Assembly (NCBI GenBank): GCA_020638735.1
Contig: JACKHZ010000008.1
Span: 186,001-250,000 of the forward strand
Length of the DNA: 64,000 nucleotides
Reading direction: 5' to 3'
Origin: Planctomycetota bacterium
GTDB taxonomy: Bacteria; Planctomycetota; UBA1135; UBA2386
Numbering within the stretch: position 1 is the stretch's first letter; every line of letters starts with the position of its first letter. The notes under the pieces are model-generated. The model had not been told where the DNA came from. It made no database searches and saw only the letters and a list, made by a program, of their open reading frames with translations. The translations under genes and the position numbers were made by a program. Shown here piece after piece: positions 27,089-35,634 of this stretch.

Positions 27089-27456
27089 CAGACGACCTCC
27101 TCAGCGAGCGAGACGATCTTCATGAAGTTGCGGTCGCGCAGCTCGCGGGCGACGGCGCCGAAGATGCGCGTGCCGCGCGGGTTGTTGTCCTTGTCGATGA
27201 CGACGAGGGCGTTGCGATCGAACTTGATGTAGGAGCCGTCGGCGCGGCGGACCGGCTGCGCGGTGCGAACCACGACGCCCTTCACCACCTCGTGCTCCTT
27301 GACCTCACCGGTCGGCAGGGCCTTCTTGACGACGGCGACGATCACGTCCCCGACGGACGCGTAGCGCCGCTTGCTGCCGCCGAGGACCTTCACACACATC
27401 GCGCGCTTGGCGCCGGTGTTGTCGGCGACATCGAGCATCGACATTTCTTGGATCAT
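27088..27456 (-). CDS. rplN: 50S ribosomal protein L14
   Basis: A 122-aa protein at the subunit interface. MIQEMSMLDVADNTGAKRAM and RTAQPVRRADGSYIKFDRNA are hallmark sequences; GTRIFGAVARELRDRNFMKI ends it. Normal length; lies between rpsQ and rplX and overlaps rplX (TGATG). Confidence 0.98.
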   Translation of the reverse strand: MIQEMSMLDVADNTGAKRAMCVKVLGGSKRRYASVGDVIVAVVKKALPTGEVKEHEVVKGVVVRTAQPVRRADGSYIKFDRNALVVIDKDNNPRGTRIFGAVARELRDRNFMKIVSLAEEVV

Positions 27457-27539
27457 GGCTTCGTCCTGACTCTGCGCGGTCGATCAGGTTTGGATGCGAT
27501 CAGTTGGGTGCGATCAGGGAGATTGTGCGGGCCGGAGCC

Positions 27540-27827
27540 TCAGGCCTGGGCCGCCTGCACGATGCGCAGGAGGCGCCACGACTTCAGCTTGCTGAGCGGA
27601 CGGGTCTGCGTGACATCGACGATGTCACCGACCTTCGCTTCGTTGTTCTCGTCGTGGGCGTAGAGCTTGGTGCGCCGGCTGACGAACTTCTCGTAGAGCG
27701 GGTGGCGGACCTTGCGGTCGACCTGGACCACCAGGGTCTTGTCCATCTTGTTGGACGTGACCGTGCCGCGCATGACCTTGCGGACCTTGCGCGCCTTCGG
27801 GGCGTCGTTCGTGTTCTCGGTGCTCAT
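27540..27827 (-). CDS. rpsQ: 30S ribosomal protein S17
   Basis: A 95-aa OB-fold protein that binds 16S rRNA. RGTVTSNKMDKTLVVQVDRK and the VGDIVDVTQTRPLSKLKSWR strand are conserved. A short hydrophilic extension precedes the domain. Its ATG overlaps the rpmC stop (ATGA). Confidence 0.97.
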   Translation of the reverse strand: MSTENTNDAPKARKVRKVMRGTVTSNKMDKTLVVQVDRKVRHPLYEKFVSRRTKLYAHDENNEAKVGDIVDVTQTRPLSKLKSWRLLRIVQAAQA

Positions 27828-28048
27828 TGCTTGTCTCCACTCTGGGCGCTCGCGGCCTGCGCGGTGCGGTCGCCGAGCACGGTCAGGATGCGTGCGATGG
27901 TCCGACGGATCTGCCGGCGACGCTGGGTGCCCGCGCCTTCGGCCGCGCCGCGGAAGCGCAGCTCGAACTGCTCCTTGCGCAGGTCCTTGAGCTGGCTCTG
28001 CAGCTCGTGGGTGTCCTGCCCACGGATTTCCTTGATCGGCTTGTTCAT
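27824..28048 (-). CDS. rpmC: 50S ribosomal protein L29
   Basis: A 74-aa two-helix protein near the tunnel exit, which contributes to the docking site for SRP and trigger factor. KDLRKEQFELRFRGAAEGAG matches the family; the standard rplP-rpmC-rpsQ order is kept. The last ten residues are a hydrophilic extension. Confidence 0.95.
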   Translation of the reverse strand: MNKPIKEIRGQDTHELQSQLKDLRKEQFELRFRGAAEGAGTQRRRQIRRTIARILTVLGDRTAQAASAQSGDKQ

Positions 28049-28118
28049 GGCTGTTCGGAACGCTCTTGCTTTGGCGGTAGGTCGGCCGGTCCGAGCTTGT
28101 CAGACCAGGCTTGTCGGA

Positions 28119-28529
28119 TCAGTTGTGGCGGCGACGCACCAGGCGCACCTTGACGGGCAGCTTGTGGGCGACGCGGTTGAAGGCGCGCTTGGCCGCGTCC
28201 TCGGTGATGCCGTCGAGTTCGTAGAGGATCGTGCCCGGCTTGACGACGGCCGCCCAATACTCGACGTCGCCCTTGCCGGTGCCCTGCCGGGTCTCGGCCG
28301 GCTTCTTCGACACCGACTTGTGCGGGAAGATGCGGATCCAGACCTTGGCCTCCGGAGCGGCGCGACCGGCGGCGATACGGCCCGCCTCGATCACGCGCGC
28401 CGAGACCCAGCCCGGCTCGAGCGACTGCAACCCGAACTCACCGAACGCGACTTCGTTGCCGCGCGTGGCTTCACCGCGGATGCGACCACGCATCTGCTTG
28501 CGCCACTTGGTCCTCTTCGGCATCAACAT
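28119..28529 (-). CDS. rplP: 50S ribosomal protein L16
   Basis: A 136-aa protein near the A-site tRNA elbow. MPKRTKWRKQMRGRIRG, GEFGLQSLEPGWVSARVIEA and WIRIFPHKSVSKKPAETRQG are all conserved. The second ATG (28523) gives the more typical N-terminus MPKRTK; the first adds two residues. Confidence 0.98.
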   Translation of the reverse strand: MLMPKRTKWRKQMRGRIRGEATRGNEVAFGEFGLQSLEPGWVSARVIEAGRIAAGRAAPEAKVWIRIFPHKSVSKKPAETRQGTGKGDVEYWAAVVKPGTILYELDGITEDAAKRAFNRVAHKLPVKVRLVRRRHN

Positions 28530-28572
28530 TGGTCTGGCTCCGTGCTACTCGTGCGAGGTGCTTGTGGGTGTC

Positions 28573-29262
28573 TCAGGCGTTCGGACGATCGTTGGCGCTG
28601 GTGCGGACCGGGAGCAGACCGTTGGTCGTCTCGCCTGGACCGAACTCACCCTTGAAGATCCACACCTTGCAGCCGAGCGCACCCGACTTGGTGTGGGCCA
28701 TGGCAAAGCCGTAGTCGATCTGCGCGCGCAGCGTGCTGCACGGCACACGGCCCTTGCGGAAGTTGCCGATGCGCGACATCTCGGCGCCCTGGAGGCGGCC
28801 GGCGACGCGGATCTTGATGCCCTTCGCGCCGGCAGCCATCGACGCGTCGGCGACCTTCTTCAGGGCGCGACGGTAGTTGATGCGCTTGCCGAGCTGCTCC
28901 GCGACGGCCTCGGCGACGAGCGTCGCCTCGACCTCGGGACGGTGGATCTCGATGATCTTCATCCGCACCGGCTTGCTGGTCAGCTTCTCGAGCTCCTGGC
29001 GGAACTCGTCCACCTTGGTGCCCTTCTTGCCGATCAGCACGCCCGGGCGCGCCGTGTGCACGAAGACGGTGATCAGCTCACCGGCCCGCTCGATCTCGAC
29101 GCGCGGGATCGCGGCGAAGGCCCACTCCTTCTTGATGAAGCGGCGGATCTTCTGGTCCTCGATCAGGTTCTTGGCGAAGTCGCGCTTGTTCGCGTACCAG
29201 CGCGAGCGCCACGGCTCGGTGATCGCGATGCGGAACCCAGTCGGATGAATCTTCTGACCCAT
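28573..29262 (-). CDS. rpsC: 30S ribosomal protein S3
   Basis: A 229-aa protein at the mRNA entry channel. MGQKIHPTGFRIAITEPWRS at the start; a KH domain with GVLIGKKGTKVDEFR (about 70-84); and the C-terminal domain with GAKGIKIRVAGRLQGAEMSR. Begins 3 bp after rplV ends, so coupling is likely. Confidence 0.98.
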   Translation of the reverse strand: MGQKIHPTGFRIAITEPWRSRWYANKRDFAKNLIEDQKIRRFIKKEWAFAAIPRVEIERAGELITVFVHTARPGVLIGKKGTKVDEFRQELEKLTSKPVRMKIIEIHRPEVEATLVAEAVAEQLGKRINYRRALKKVADASMAAGAKGIKIRVAGRLQGAEMSRIGNFRKGRVPCSTLRAQIDYGFAMAHTKSGALGCKVWIFKGEFGPGETTNGLLPVRTSANDRPNA

Positions 29263-29264
29263 GG

Positions 29265-29654
29265 TTATTCCTCGCCTCCGGCGTCGCCCTGACGGGGGTC
29301 GGTCGCCTCGGGATCGGCGACGTGCACGTGGATGTGGCAGGTGCGGCGCTTGATCGGCATCGCGCGACCCTGCGGGCCCGGACGGACGCGCATGCCACCC
29401 GGCATCGGCGGACCGTCCTGGGCGAAGGTCTTCGACACGACCAGGCGGTTCGGGCGCACCGACGGGTTCTGCAGCGCGTTCGCGACCGCCGACGCCAGGA
29501 CCTTGTAGACGGCCTTGGACGCGCGGTGCGTGTCGTGGCGCAGCTCGTCGAGCGCGGCGTTGACGGAGCGACCGCGGATCAGCGTCAGCACGCGGCGCGC
29601 CTTGTCGACGCCCATGCGCGCGCTGCGGTGCACGGCTCGGACTTCGTAGCTCAC
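29265..29654 (-). CDS. rplV: 50S ribosomal protein L22
   Basis: A 129-aa tunnel protein. It starts at GTG with a GGAGGG just upstream and overlaps the rpsS stop as GTGA. RMGVDKARRVLTLIRGRSVN and the hairpin MPIKRRTCHIHVHVADPEAT are recognisable. The C-terminus is slightly extended (QGDAGGEE). Longer in-frame readings upstream run antiparallel to no known homology. Confidence 0.96.
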   Translation of the reverse strand: MSYEVRAVHRSARMGVDKARRVLTLIRGRSVNAALDELRHDTHRASKAVYKVLASAVANALQNPSVRPNRLVVSKTFAQDGPPMPGGMRVRPGPQGRAMPIKRRTCHIHVHVADPEATDPRQGDAGGEE

Positions 29655-29920
29655 TTGCCCTCCTTCTTCGCGTGACCGCGGAAGGTGCGGGTCGGGGAGA
29701 ACTCGCCGAGACGGTGGCCGACCATGTCCTCGGTCACGTAGACCTTGAGGAAGGCGCGGCCGTTGTGCACGTTGAACGTGTGCCCGACGAACTCGGGCAG
29801 GATCACGCTCGCGCGCGCCCACGTCTGCATCGGTTCCTTGGTGCCCTTGGCGTTCTGCGCATCCACCTTCTTCAGGAGCTTGGGGTGGACGTATGGGCCT
29901 TTGCGGATACTGCGACTCAT
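29651..29920 (-). CDS. rpsS: 30S ribosomal protein S19
   Basis: An 89-aa head protein near the A site. MSRSIRKGPYVHPKLLKKVD, FVGHTFNVHNGRAFLKVYVT and GHRLGEFSPTRTFRGHAKKE are invariant features. Lies between rplB and rplV in standard order. Confidence 0.98.
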   Translation of the reverse strand: MSRSIRKGPYVHPKLLKKVDAQNAKGTKEPMQTWARASVILPEFVGHTFNVHNGRAFLKVYVTEDMVGHRLGEFSPTRTFRGHAKKEGK

Positions 29921-29964
29921 CGCGAATCTCCTACCGGATCAGCTTGATTCAGAGGTCAGGGCTA

Positions 29965-30825
29965 TCAGGAGCCAGAACCGACGGCGACGTGCTTGCCAGG
30001 CGAGCGACGGCGCAGGATGAAGTTGTTGCTCTTGGCCTTGCCGCGACGCGTCTTGCCGCCCTTGGCCAGCTTGCCGGTCGGCGACACGGGGTGACGGCCA
30101 CCACCGGTGCGACCTTCACCACCACCCATCGGGTGGGCGACCGGGTTCATCGACGTGCCGCGGTTGTGCGGACGGCGCCCCATGTGACGGACGCGGCCGG
30201 CCTTGCCCCAGCGCACGTTCTGCCAGTCGCTGTTGCCGATCTCACCGACGGTGGCGCGGCAGTTGACCGGCACCTTGCGCATCTCGCCCGACGGCAGCAC
30301 CAGCGTGGCGTAGGCGCCTTCGCGGGCCATCAGCTGGCACGAGTTGCCGGCCGAACGGGCGAGCTGGCCGCCCTTGCCGGGCTGCAGCTCGACGTTGTGC
30401 ACGCTCAGGCCGAGCGGGATCGCCGACAGCGGCATGCAGTTGCCCGTGTCCGGCTCGCAGCGCTCGCCCGACATGACGGTGTCACCGACCTTGAGCCCCT
30501 TCGGCGCGAGCATGTACCGCTTCTCGCCGTCGGCGTAGAACAGCAGCGCGATGTCGGCGGTGCGGTTCGGGTCGTATTCGATCGCCTTGACCGTCGCCGG
30601 CACACCGTCCTTGGTGCGCAGGAAGTCGATCTTGCGATACATGCGGCGCGCGCCACCACCACGGAAGCGGCTGGTGACGTGGCCGTGCGAGTTGCGACCG
30701 GCCTTGTCGTGCAGACGCTCGGTCAGCGACTTCTCGCGCTTCTTGCCCTTGGTGAGGTGGCTGAAGTCGAGCACCGACGAGTTGCGTCGGCCGGCGGACG
30801 TGGGCTTGTAGACTTTGACTGGCAT
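29965..30825 (-). CDS. rplB: 50S ribosomal protein L2
   Basis: A 286-aa core 50S protein required for subunit association and peptidyl transfer. MPVKVYKPTSAGRRNSSVLD, then the OB and SH3-like domains and VAHPMGGGEGRTGGGRHPVS, which contains the conserved His of the loop near the peptidyl transferase centre. Slightly longer than E. coli L2 (273 aa). Confidence 0.98.
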   Translation of the reverse strand: MPVKVYKPTSAGRRNSSVLDFSHLTKGKKREKSLTERLHDKAGRNSHGHVTSRFRGGGARRMYRKIDFLRTKDGVPATVKAIEYDPNRTADIALLFYADGEKRYMLAPKGLKVGDTVMSGERCEPDTGNCMPLSAIPLGLSVHNVELQPGKGGQLARSAGNSCQLMAREGAYATLVLPSGEMRKVPVNCRATVGEIGNSDWQNVRWGKAGRVRHMGRRPHNRGTSMNPVAHPMGGGEGRTGGGRHPVSPTGKLAKGGKTRRGKAKSNNFILRRRSPGKHVAVGSGS

Positions 30826-30841
30826 CGCTCTCGCCTCGGCT

Positions 30842-31132
30842 TCAGTTGATGTCGATCGAGTCGCCCGCCTTCAGCGTGACGACCGCCTTCTTCCAGGCCG
30901 GCGTGTGGCCAGGGCGGCCGAACACGCGACGGCGCTTGGCCGGCATCGAGACCATGTTCACGGCGACGACCTTGACGTTGAACAGCGTCTCGATCGCCTT
31001 CTTGACCTCGAGCTTGTTGGCCGTGTCGGCCACCTCGAAGGTGAACTGGTTGCGCAGGCCCTGCAGGACCGTGGTCTTCTCGGTGACCAGCGGACGCCGG
31101 ACGACCTCGTAGTATTGGGCGGGGTTGACCAT
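30842..31132 (-). CDS. rplW: 50S ribosomal protein L23
   Basis: A 96-aa protein at the tunnel exit and main docking site for trigger factor and SRP. VVRRPLVTEKTTVLQGLRNQ, KLEVKKAIETLFNVKVVAVN and RRRVFGRPGHTPAWKKAVVT are typical. The ATG giving MVNPAQYYE was chosen; longer in-frame upstream sequence is unrelated. Confidence 0.97.
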   Translation of the reverse strand: MVNPAQYYEVVRRPLVTEKTTVLQGLRNQFTFEVADTANKLEVKKAIETLFNVKVVAVNMVSMPAKRRRVFGRPGHTPAWKKAVVTLKAGDSIDIN

Positions 31133-31176
31133 CTCAGTGCTCCGTTGTCTGCAGTGCTCCGACAGCTGTCGCGGAT

Positions 31177-31806
31177 TCAGCTGGCCGTCTGGGCGAAACG
31201 CTGCTCGAGCGCCGCGTAGGCGGCGGGCGTCAGCACGAGGTAACGACGCAGCAGCACCTGGCGGGCGTTGAGGTCGTCGAGGCGCGCGACGTCGACCAAC
31301 GGGACGTTGCGCAGCGACAGGTAGAGGTTGCGATCGAGGCCGTCGGTGACGACCGTTGCGCTCTGCCCCATGCCGAGCTGGCCGAGGATCTTGACCGCGG
31401 TGCGGGTGCTGGGCTTCTCGGTCGGCCAACCCTCGGCGATGGCGACCTCACCATCGCGGAACTTGGTGAAGATCGCGTTGCGCAGCGCGACGCGACGCGC
31501 CTTCTTCGGCATCGCGAAGCTGTGGTCGCGCGGCGCCGGCGGGTGGATGCGACCACCGCCCGGCCACAGCGGCGACTTGTTGGTGCCCATGCGGGCGCGG
31601 CCGGTGTGCTTCTGGGGCCACAGCTTCTTGTTGCCGCCACGCACCATCGCGCGGGTCTTGGCGTGCACGGTGCCCTGACGGGCGTTGGCCTCGTACATCA
31701 CCAGCGCGTCCTTGAGCGTACGCCCCAGGACCTTCGCGCCGAAGGCACCGGCGTCGACCTGCTTGGTCGAAACCGAGCCACCCTGGAATACCTTGACGTC
31801 GACCAT
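31177..31806 (-). CDS. rplD: 50S ribosomal protein L4
   Basis: A 209-aa protein whose loop reaches the exit tunnel. Its signature TGRARMGTNKSPLWPGGGRI and the PRDHSFAMPKKARRVALRNA helix are clear. It follows rpsJ by only 17 bp. In almost all bacteria rplC lies between these two genes; here neither the gap nor this frame contains L3. In E. coli L4 represses its own operon via the leader; no such structure was confirmed here. Confidence 0.97.
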   Translation of the reverse strand: MVDVKVFQGGSVSTKQVDAGAFGAKVLGRTLKDALVMYEANARQGTVHAKTRAMVRGGNKKLWPQKHTGRARMGTNKSPLWPGGGRIHPPAPRDHSFAMPKKARRVALRNAIFTKFRDGEVAIAEGWPTEKPSTRTAVKILGQLGMGQSATVVTDGLDRNLYLSLRNVPLVDVARLDDLNARQVLLRRYLVLTPAAYAALEQRFAQTAS

Positions 31807-31823
31807 GGTTCTTCAGCCCTCGA

Positions 31824-32132
31824 TCAGCAGGCCTTGATGCGGATGTCCACGCCAGCCGGCATGTTCAGCTTGCTCAGCGCGTCGACGGTCTTGGTCGTCG
31901 GCTCCGAGATGTAGATCAGGCGCTTGTGCGTGCGCACCTCGAACTGCTCACGGCTCTTCTTGTCGACGTGCGGCGAGCGCAGCACCGTGTAGCGCTCGAT
32001 ACGCGTCGGCAGCGGCACCGGACCGGCAACCCGGGCACCCGTGCGCTTGCTCGTCTCGACGATGTCGAGGGAAGCCTGGTCGAGGGCCTCGTGGTCGTAG
32101 GCCTCCATCCGGATCTGAATGCGCTCTTGCAT
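31824..32132 (-). CDS. rpsJ: 30S ribosomal protein S10
   Basis: A 102-aa 30S head protein that also acts as NusE in transcription antitermination. MQERIQIRMEAYDHEALDQA and RSPHVDKKSREQFEVRTHKR are conserved. The ATG at 32132 gives exactly the family length; an ATG at 32174 would add 14 residues (SDDRRMPAPAPTV). Neither has an SD. First gene of the ribosomal supercluster, about 170 nt after a predicted promoter. Confidence 0.96.
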   Translation of the reverse strand: MQERIQIRMEAYDHEALDQASLDIVETSKRTGARVAGPVPLPTRIERYTVLRSPHVDKKSREQFEVRTHKRLIYISEPTTKTVDALSKLNMPAGVDIRIKAC

Positions 32133-32309
32133 GACGGTCGGCGCGGGCGCTGGCATCCGACGGTCGTCGGACATGGGCCCGCAGAAGGGGTTTGTGGCAG
32201 TTCGAGGGGATCGGCGACCGGGCCCTCGAGTGGCGCTTTCGGTCGCAACCCTCTGTGCGGCAAGGGGTTACACGCTATGGTGTGCTCCCTGGGACACAGG
32301 TGGGCGGAC

Positions 32310-32338
32310 AAAGTAGCGATCCACCTGTTCGCGGTCAA
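32310..32338 (-). promoter_or_regulatory. Predicted promoter of the S10 ribosomal cluster
   Basis: On the minus strand TTGACC (32333-32338) and TACTTT (32310-32315) are separated by 17 bp; the -35 matches at 5 of 6. Transcription would begin near 32303, leaving a leader of about 130-170 nt. That leader contains short inverted repeats (GTGT/ACAC, AACCC/GGGTT), which might carry autoregulation; this is untested. Confidence 0.55.
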
Positions 32339-32374
32339 GCACCGCTGCAGACAAAATCGCCCACTACTGACGGA

Positions 32375-34336
32375 TCAGGCAGTCGACGCCGGGCCGAAGC
32401 CGTCCAGTCGCATCGTCACCTGGCCGAGCCCCTTCGTCACCGATCGCAGCCGGGTCACGTAGCCGAGCATGCGGGACAGCGCCACGCGCCCGGCGATGCG
32501 CGCCCCCAGGCTGCCGGCAGCCACCGAGTCCACTTCGGCCTGACGCATGCCGAGGTCGGCCAGCACGGCCGCCGAGCTCGCGGCCGGCGCCGTCACCTCG
32601 AAGGTGACCCACGGCTCCAGCTCGATCACACCGGCGGCGGACACCGCCGCCGTGAACGCCTTGCTCGCAGCCTGTTCGGCGAGGACTTCGGCGGCCGCGT
32701 CCCCCGCCACCTGGTCGGCGGCCAGGACGGCACCGAACAACGGGCCGACACGGTGCCCGGCGGCGGCGCGGGCCGCGAGCTCGCTGCGCACGGCTTCCAC
32801 GAGTGGACCTTCGCCGACGACCTGGACCGCGGCCGGCGCCGCATCCGCGCGAGGCTCGACGACGACCCGGCACCGCGCCGCGCACTCCCGCCCCTCGATC
32901 ATCGTGCGCACCTCTGCCTGCCCCTCGCCGCGTGCTGCCACCGTCTCCCGCCGATCGACTCGCGGCTTGGAGACGCGGAACTCGACGCCGGCCCGCTGGC
33001 GCACCAACTCGGCGACCACCTCGAGGTGCAGCTCGCCCATGCCGCGCACGACGATGCGGTCGTGGTCCCGCCCCACGCGCAGGGTCGGGTCGTCGCGCGC
33101 CAGATCCAGCACGGCGCGGTGCAGCGCCGAACGCTGCTCGGCGACCGCCGGCTCGAAGGTGACCGCCAGCACCGGCGCGGGGAACCTCGGCGCCGGCAGC
33201 ACGACCGGAGCAGCCGGGGCGCAGATCGTGTCGCCGGTACGCCAGCCGAGCTCGCCCGGCACCACCACGATCTCGCCAGGGCCGGCGACGGCCACCTGCT
33301 CGTGGCGGTCGGCGCGCACGGTGCACAGTTCGGCGACCATGCGCACCTCGCCCGCGCGGTTGCCGCGCCCCACCTCGTCGCCGACGGCGAGCCGCCCGCG
33401 CACCACGCGCACGAAGTTCCACACCCGGTCGACGTGCTGGACCTTGAAGACGAAGCCTGCGAACGGCGCGGCATCGTCGCCCGCGCCGGGCAGCCGCCAG
33501 ATGCCGCGCGCGCGGTCGCCGCCTGCTCCGGGCAGGAACGCCACCACCGCGTCGAGCAGCCAGTCCACTCCGCGGTTGAAGAGCGCCGCGCCGCCGAGCA
33601 CCGGGACCAGGGCGCCGCGCAGCAGCGCCGCGCGGACCGCGTCGCGCAACAACGCCGGCGTGACCCGACGCCCGGCGACGACCTCGGTCAGCACCGCGTC
33701 GTCGTGGTCCGCGACCGCCTCGACGAGGCGCTCGTGGGCAGCGAGCAGACGCTGCTGCAGCTGCGGCACCAGGCCGACCGACGGCCGACCCTCGAACCAC
33801 TGCACGGCGCCGGCGACCGCGTCGCCGAGGCCGGCGAACGCCCCTTCCTCGTCGAACAGCGGCACGACCAACGCGGCCGCGTGACAGCCGAACTGCTCGG
33901 CGACGTCGCGCACCACCGCGTCGAAATCGGCGCCCGGCCGATCGAGCTTGTTGACGAACACCAGCCGCGGCAGCTCGGCCGCGGTCGCCTGCTGCCAGAC
34001 GGCGCGCGTCTGGGACTCGACGCCGCGCACGGCGTCGACCACGACCACGACGCCGTCGATCACCTGCAGACAGCGCTCGACCTCGGCGACGAAGTCCACG
34101 TGCCCCGGCGTGTCGACGATCTGCAGCACGTGCTGCCCCCACGTCGCGCGGGTCGCAGCCGCGGTGATCGAGATGCCGCGCGAGCGCTCGGCCGGCATCC
34201 AGTCCATCGCCGCGGTGCCCTCGTCGACGTTGCCGACCCAGCTCTGCGCGCCGGTGTCGAACAGGATGCGCTCGGTCAGCGTGGTCTTGCCGGCGTCGAT
34301 GTGGGCCACGATGCCGAACGTGCGCAGCCGGTGCAT
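32375..34336 (-). CDS. Elongation factor G-like GTPase (divergent paralogue)
   Basis: A 653-aa translational GTPase, shorter than canonical EF-G (~700 aa). G1 AHIDAGKTTLTERIL (about 11-25), switch I MDWMPAERSRGISITAAAT with RGISI for RGITI, G3 DTPGHVDF and G4 NKLD are present, followed by domains II-V with a degenerate domain IV. The divergence and length suggest an EF-G2-type paralogue; ribosomal-protection proteins of the TetM class are an alternative. It sits just upstream of rpsJ, where the str operon usually ends, but rpsL, rpsG and tuf are not beside it. Role, for example in recycling or translocation, cannot be decided from sequence. Confidence 0.85.
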   Translation of the reverse strand: MHRLRTFGIVAHIDAGKTTLTERILFDTGAQSWVGNVDEGTAAMDWMPAERSRGISITAAATRATWGQHVLQIVDTPGHVDFVAEVERCLQVIDGVVVVVDAVRGVESQTRAVWQQATAAELPRLVFVNKLDRPGADFDAVVRDVAEQFGCHAAALVVPLFDEEGAFAGLGDAVAGAVQWFEGRPSVGLVPQLQQRLLAAHERLVEAVADHDDAVLTEVVAGRRVTPALLRDAVRAALLRGALVPVLGGAALFNRGVDWLLDAVVAFLPGAGGDRARGIWRLPGAGDDAAPFAGFVFKVQHVDRVWNFVRVVRGRLAVGDEVGRGNRAGEVRMVAELCTVRADRHEQVAVAGPGEIVVVPGELGWRTGDTICAPAAPVVLPAPRFPAPVLAVTFEPAVAEQRSALHRAVLDLARDDPTLRVGRDHDRIVVRGMGELHLEVVAELVRQRAGVEFRVSKPRVDRRETVAARGEGQAEVRTMIEGRECAARCRVVVEPRADAAPAAVQVVGEGPLVEAVRSELAARAAAGHRVGPLFGAVLAADQVAGDAAAEVLAEQAASKAFTAAVSAAGVIELEPWVTFEVTAPAASSAAVLADLGMRQAEVDSVAAGSLGARIAGRVALSRMLGYVTRLRSVTKGLGQVTMRLDGFGPASTA

Positions 34337-34401
34337 TGCCGGCGCAGGTTAGACGTTCGACCGCGCCTTGGCCACCGCGCACTGACGGCGCGGCACGCAG
34401 C

Positions 34402-35553
34402 TCAGCCCATCGGCCGCGCCGCGCCGCCGACCGTGATGCCGCGCATCTGCATCTTCAGGTCGTCCGGGTTGTCCGACGCTGCCAACGCGTCCTCGAGGCT
34501 GATGTTGCCGGCCTGGAACAGGCGGATCAGCGATTGGTTGAACGTCATCGTGCCGTAGTAGCCGCCCTCGGCGAGCGCCTTCGGCAGCATGCGCGTCTCG
34601 CCCTGCTCGAGCAGCTCGCGCACGGTCGGCGTGTTGATCAGCAGCTCGACGGCCGGGACCATCGACGTGCCGTCCTTGTTCTTGACCAGCCGCAGCGAGC
34701 AGACGCCGGCGAGGTTGAGGGCCAGCTGCAGGCGCACCAGCTCGTGCTGGTGCGGCGGGAAGAAGGTGATGATGCGCTCGACGGTCTGCACGGCGTTGAC
34801 GGTGTGCAGCGTCGAGAACACCAGGTGGCCGGTCTCGGCGGCCGAGATCGCGGCCGACACGGTGTCGGCGTCGCGCATCTCGCCGATCAGGATCACGTCC
34901 GGCGACTGGCGCACCGCCTGGCGCAGCGCCTGCGAGAAGTTGGAGACGTCGGTGCCGATCTCACGTTGGTTGACGATCGAGCGCTTGTCCTCGAAGCGGA
35001 ACTCGACCGGATCCTCCACCGTGATGATGTGCTTGTTCATCGTGCGGTTGATGTACTCCAGCATCGACGCGAGCGTCGTCGACTTGCCCGAACCGGCGAT
35101 GCCGGTCGCCAGCACCAGGCCGCGCTTCAGCGAGGCGAGGCGCTTCAGCGGGTCCACCGGCAGGTTGAGGTCCTTGAACGACGGGATCTCGTTCTTGATG
35201 GCGCGGAACACCAGGCCGTAGTCGCCGCCCTGATGGAACGCGTTGCAGCGGAAGCGGCCGACGCCGGGCACGGCGACCGCCGTGTCGGCGGCGCCGTTCG
35301 CTTCGAAGTCGCGGCGGCCGTGCTCGTTGAGCACCTCGTCGACGTAGCTGCGCAGCAGCTCCGACGGCAGCGGCTGGTCGCCGAGGAAGCGGATCACGCC
35401 GGCGACGCGCACCGCCGGACAACCGTTCGCCTTCAACACCAGGTCGGAGGCGCTCTCCTTGACCATGATGCGCAGGAAGTCGCGCAGCTTCGGCATCCGG
35501 CTCTGGCTCGGGCTCTGGGACGAAGGGCTCTGGCCCGGGTTCACGCTGGTCAA
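34402..35553 (-). CDS. pilT: Type IV pilus retraction ATPase, PilT type
   Basis: A 383-aa hexameric ATPase that powers pilus retraction at the inner membrane. Walker A GIAGSGKSTT (151-160), the Asp box around ITVEDPVEF, Walker B VILIGEMRD and the His box FSTLHTVNA are complete. PilU is an alternative. The start is TTG, with GGAGG nine bases upstream; the first ~20 residues are Ser/Gln/Pro-rich and an internal ATG at 35496 could also serve. It stands apart from the pilMNOQ cluster at 44.6-49.7 kb, as is common for pilT. Confidence 0.92.
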   Translation of the reverse strand: MTSVNPGQSPSSQSPSQSRMPKLRDFLRIMVKESASDLVLKANGCPAVRVAGVIRFLGDQPLPSELLRSYVDEVLNEHGRRDFEANGAADTAVAVPGVGRFRCNAFHQGGDYGLVFRAIKNEIPSFKDLNLPVDPLKRLASLKRGLVLATGIAGSGKSTTLASMLEYINRTMNKHIITVEDPVEFRFEDKRSIVNQREIGTDVSNFSQALRQAVRQSPDVILIGEMRDADTVSAAISAAETGHLVFSTLHTVNAVQTVERIITFFPPHQHELVRLQLALNLAGVCSLRLVKNKDGTSMVPAVELLINTPTVRELLEQGETRMLPKALAEGGYYGTMTFNQSLIRLFQAGNISLEDALAASDNPDDLKMQMRGITVGGAARPMG

Positions 35554-35634
35554 GGTGGCAGTCCTCCACCGCCTCTATCGGCAGCGCGCGCCGGCCGCCG
35601 AAGCCGGACCGCGACGGCGTCCTGCCCCCAGGCC

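Noticed and set aside
31177..31806. The idea that L3 is fused to L4
   Set aside because: The 209-aa frame is fully explained by L4 and contains no L3 signature.
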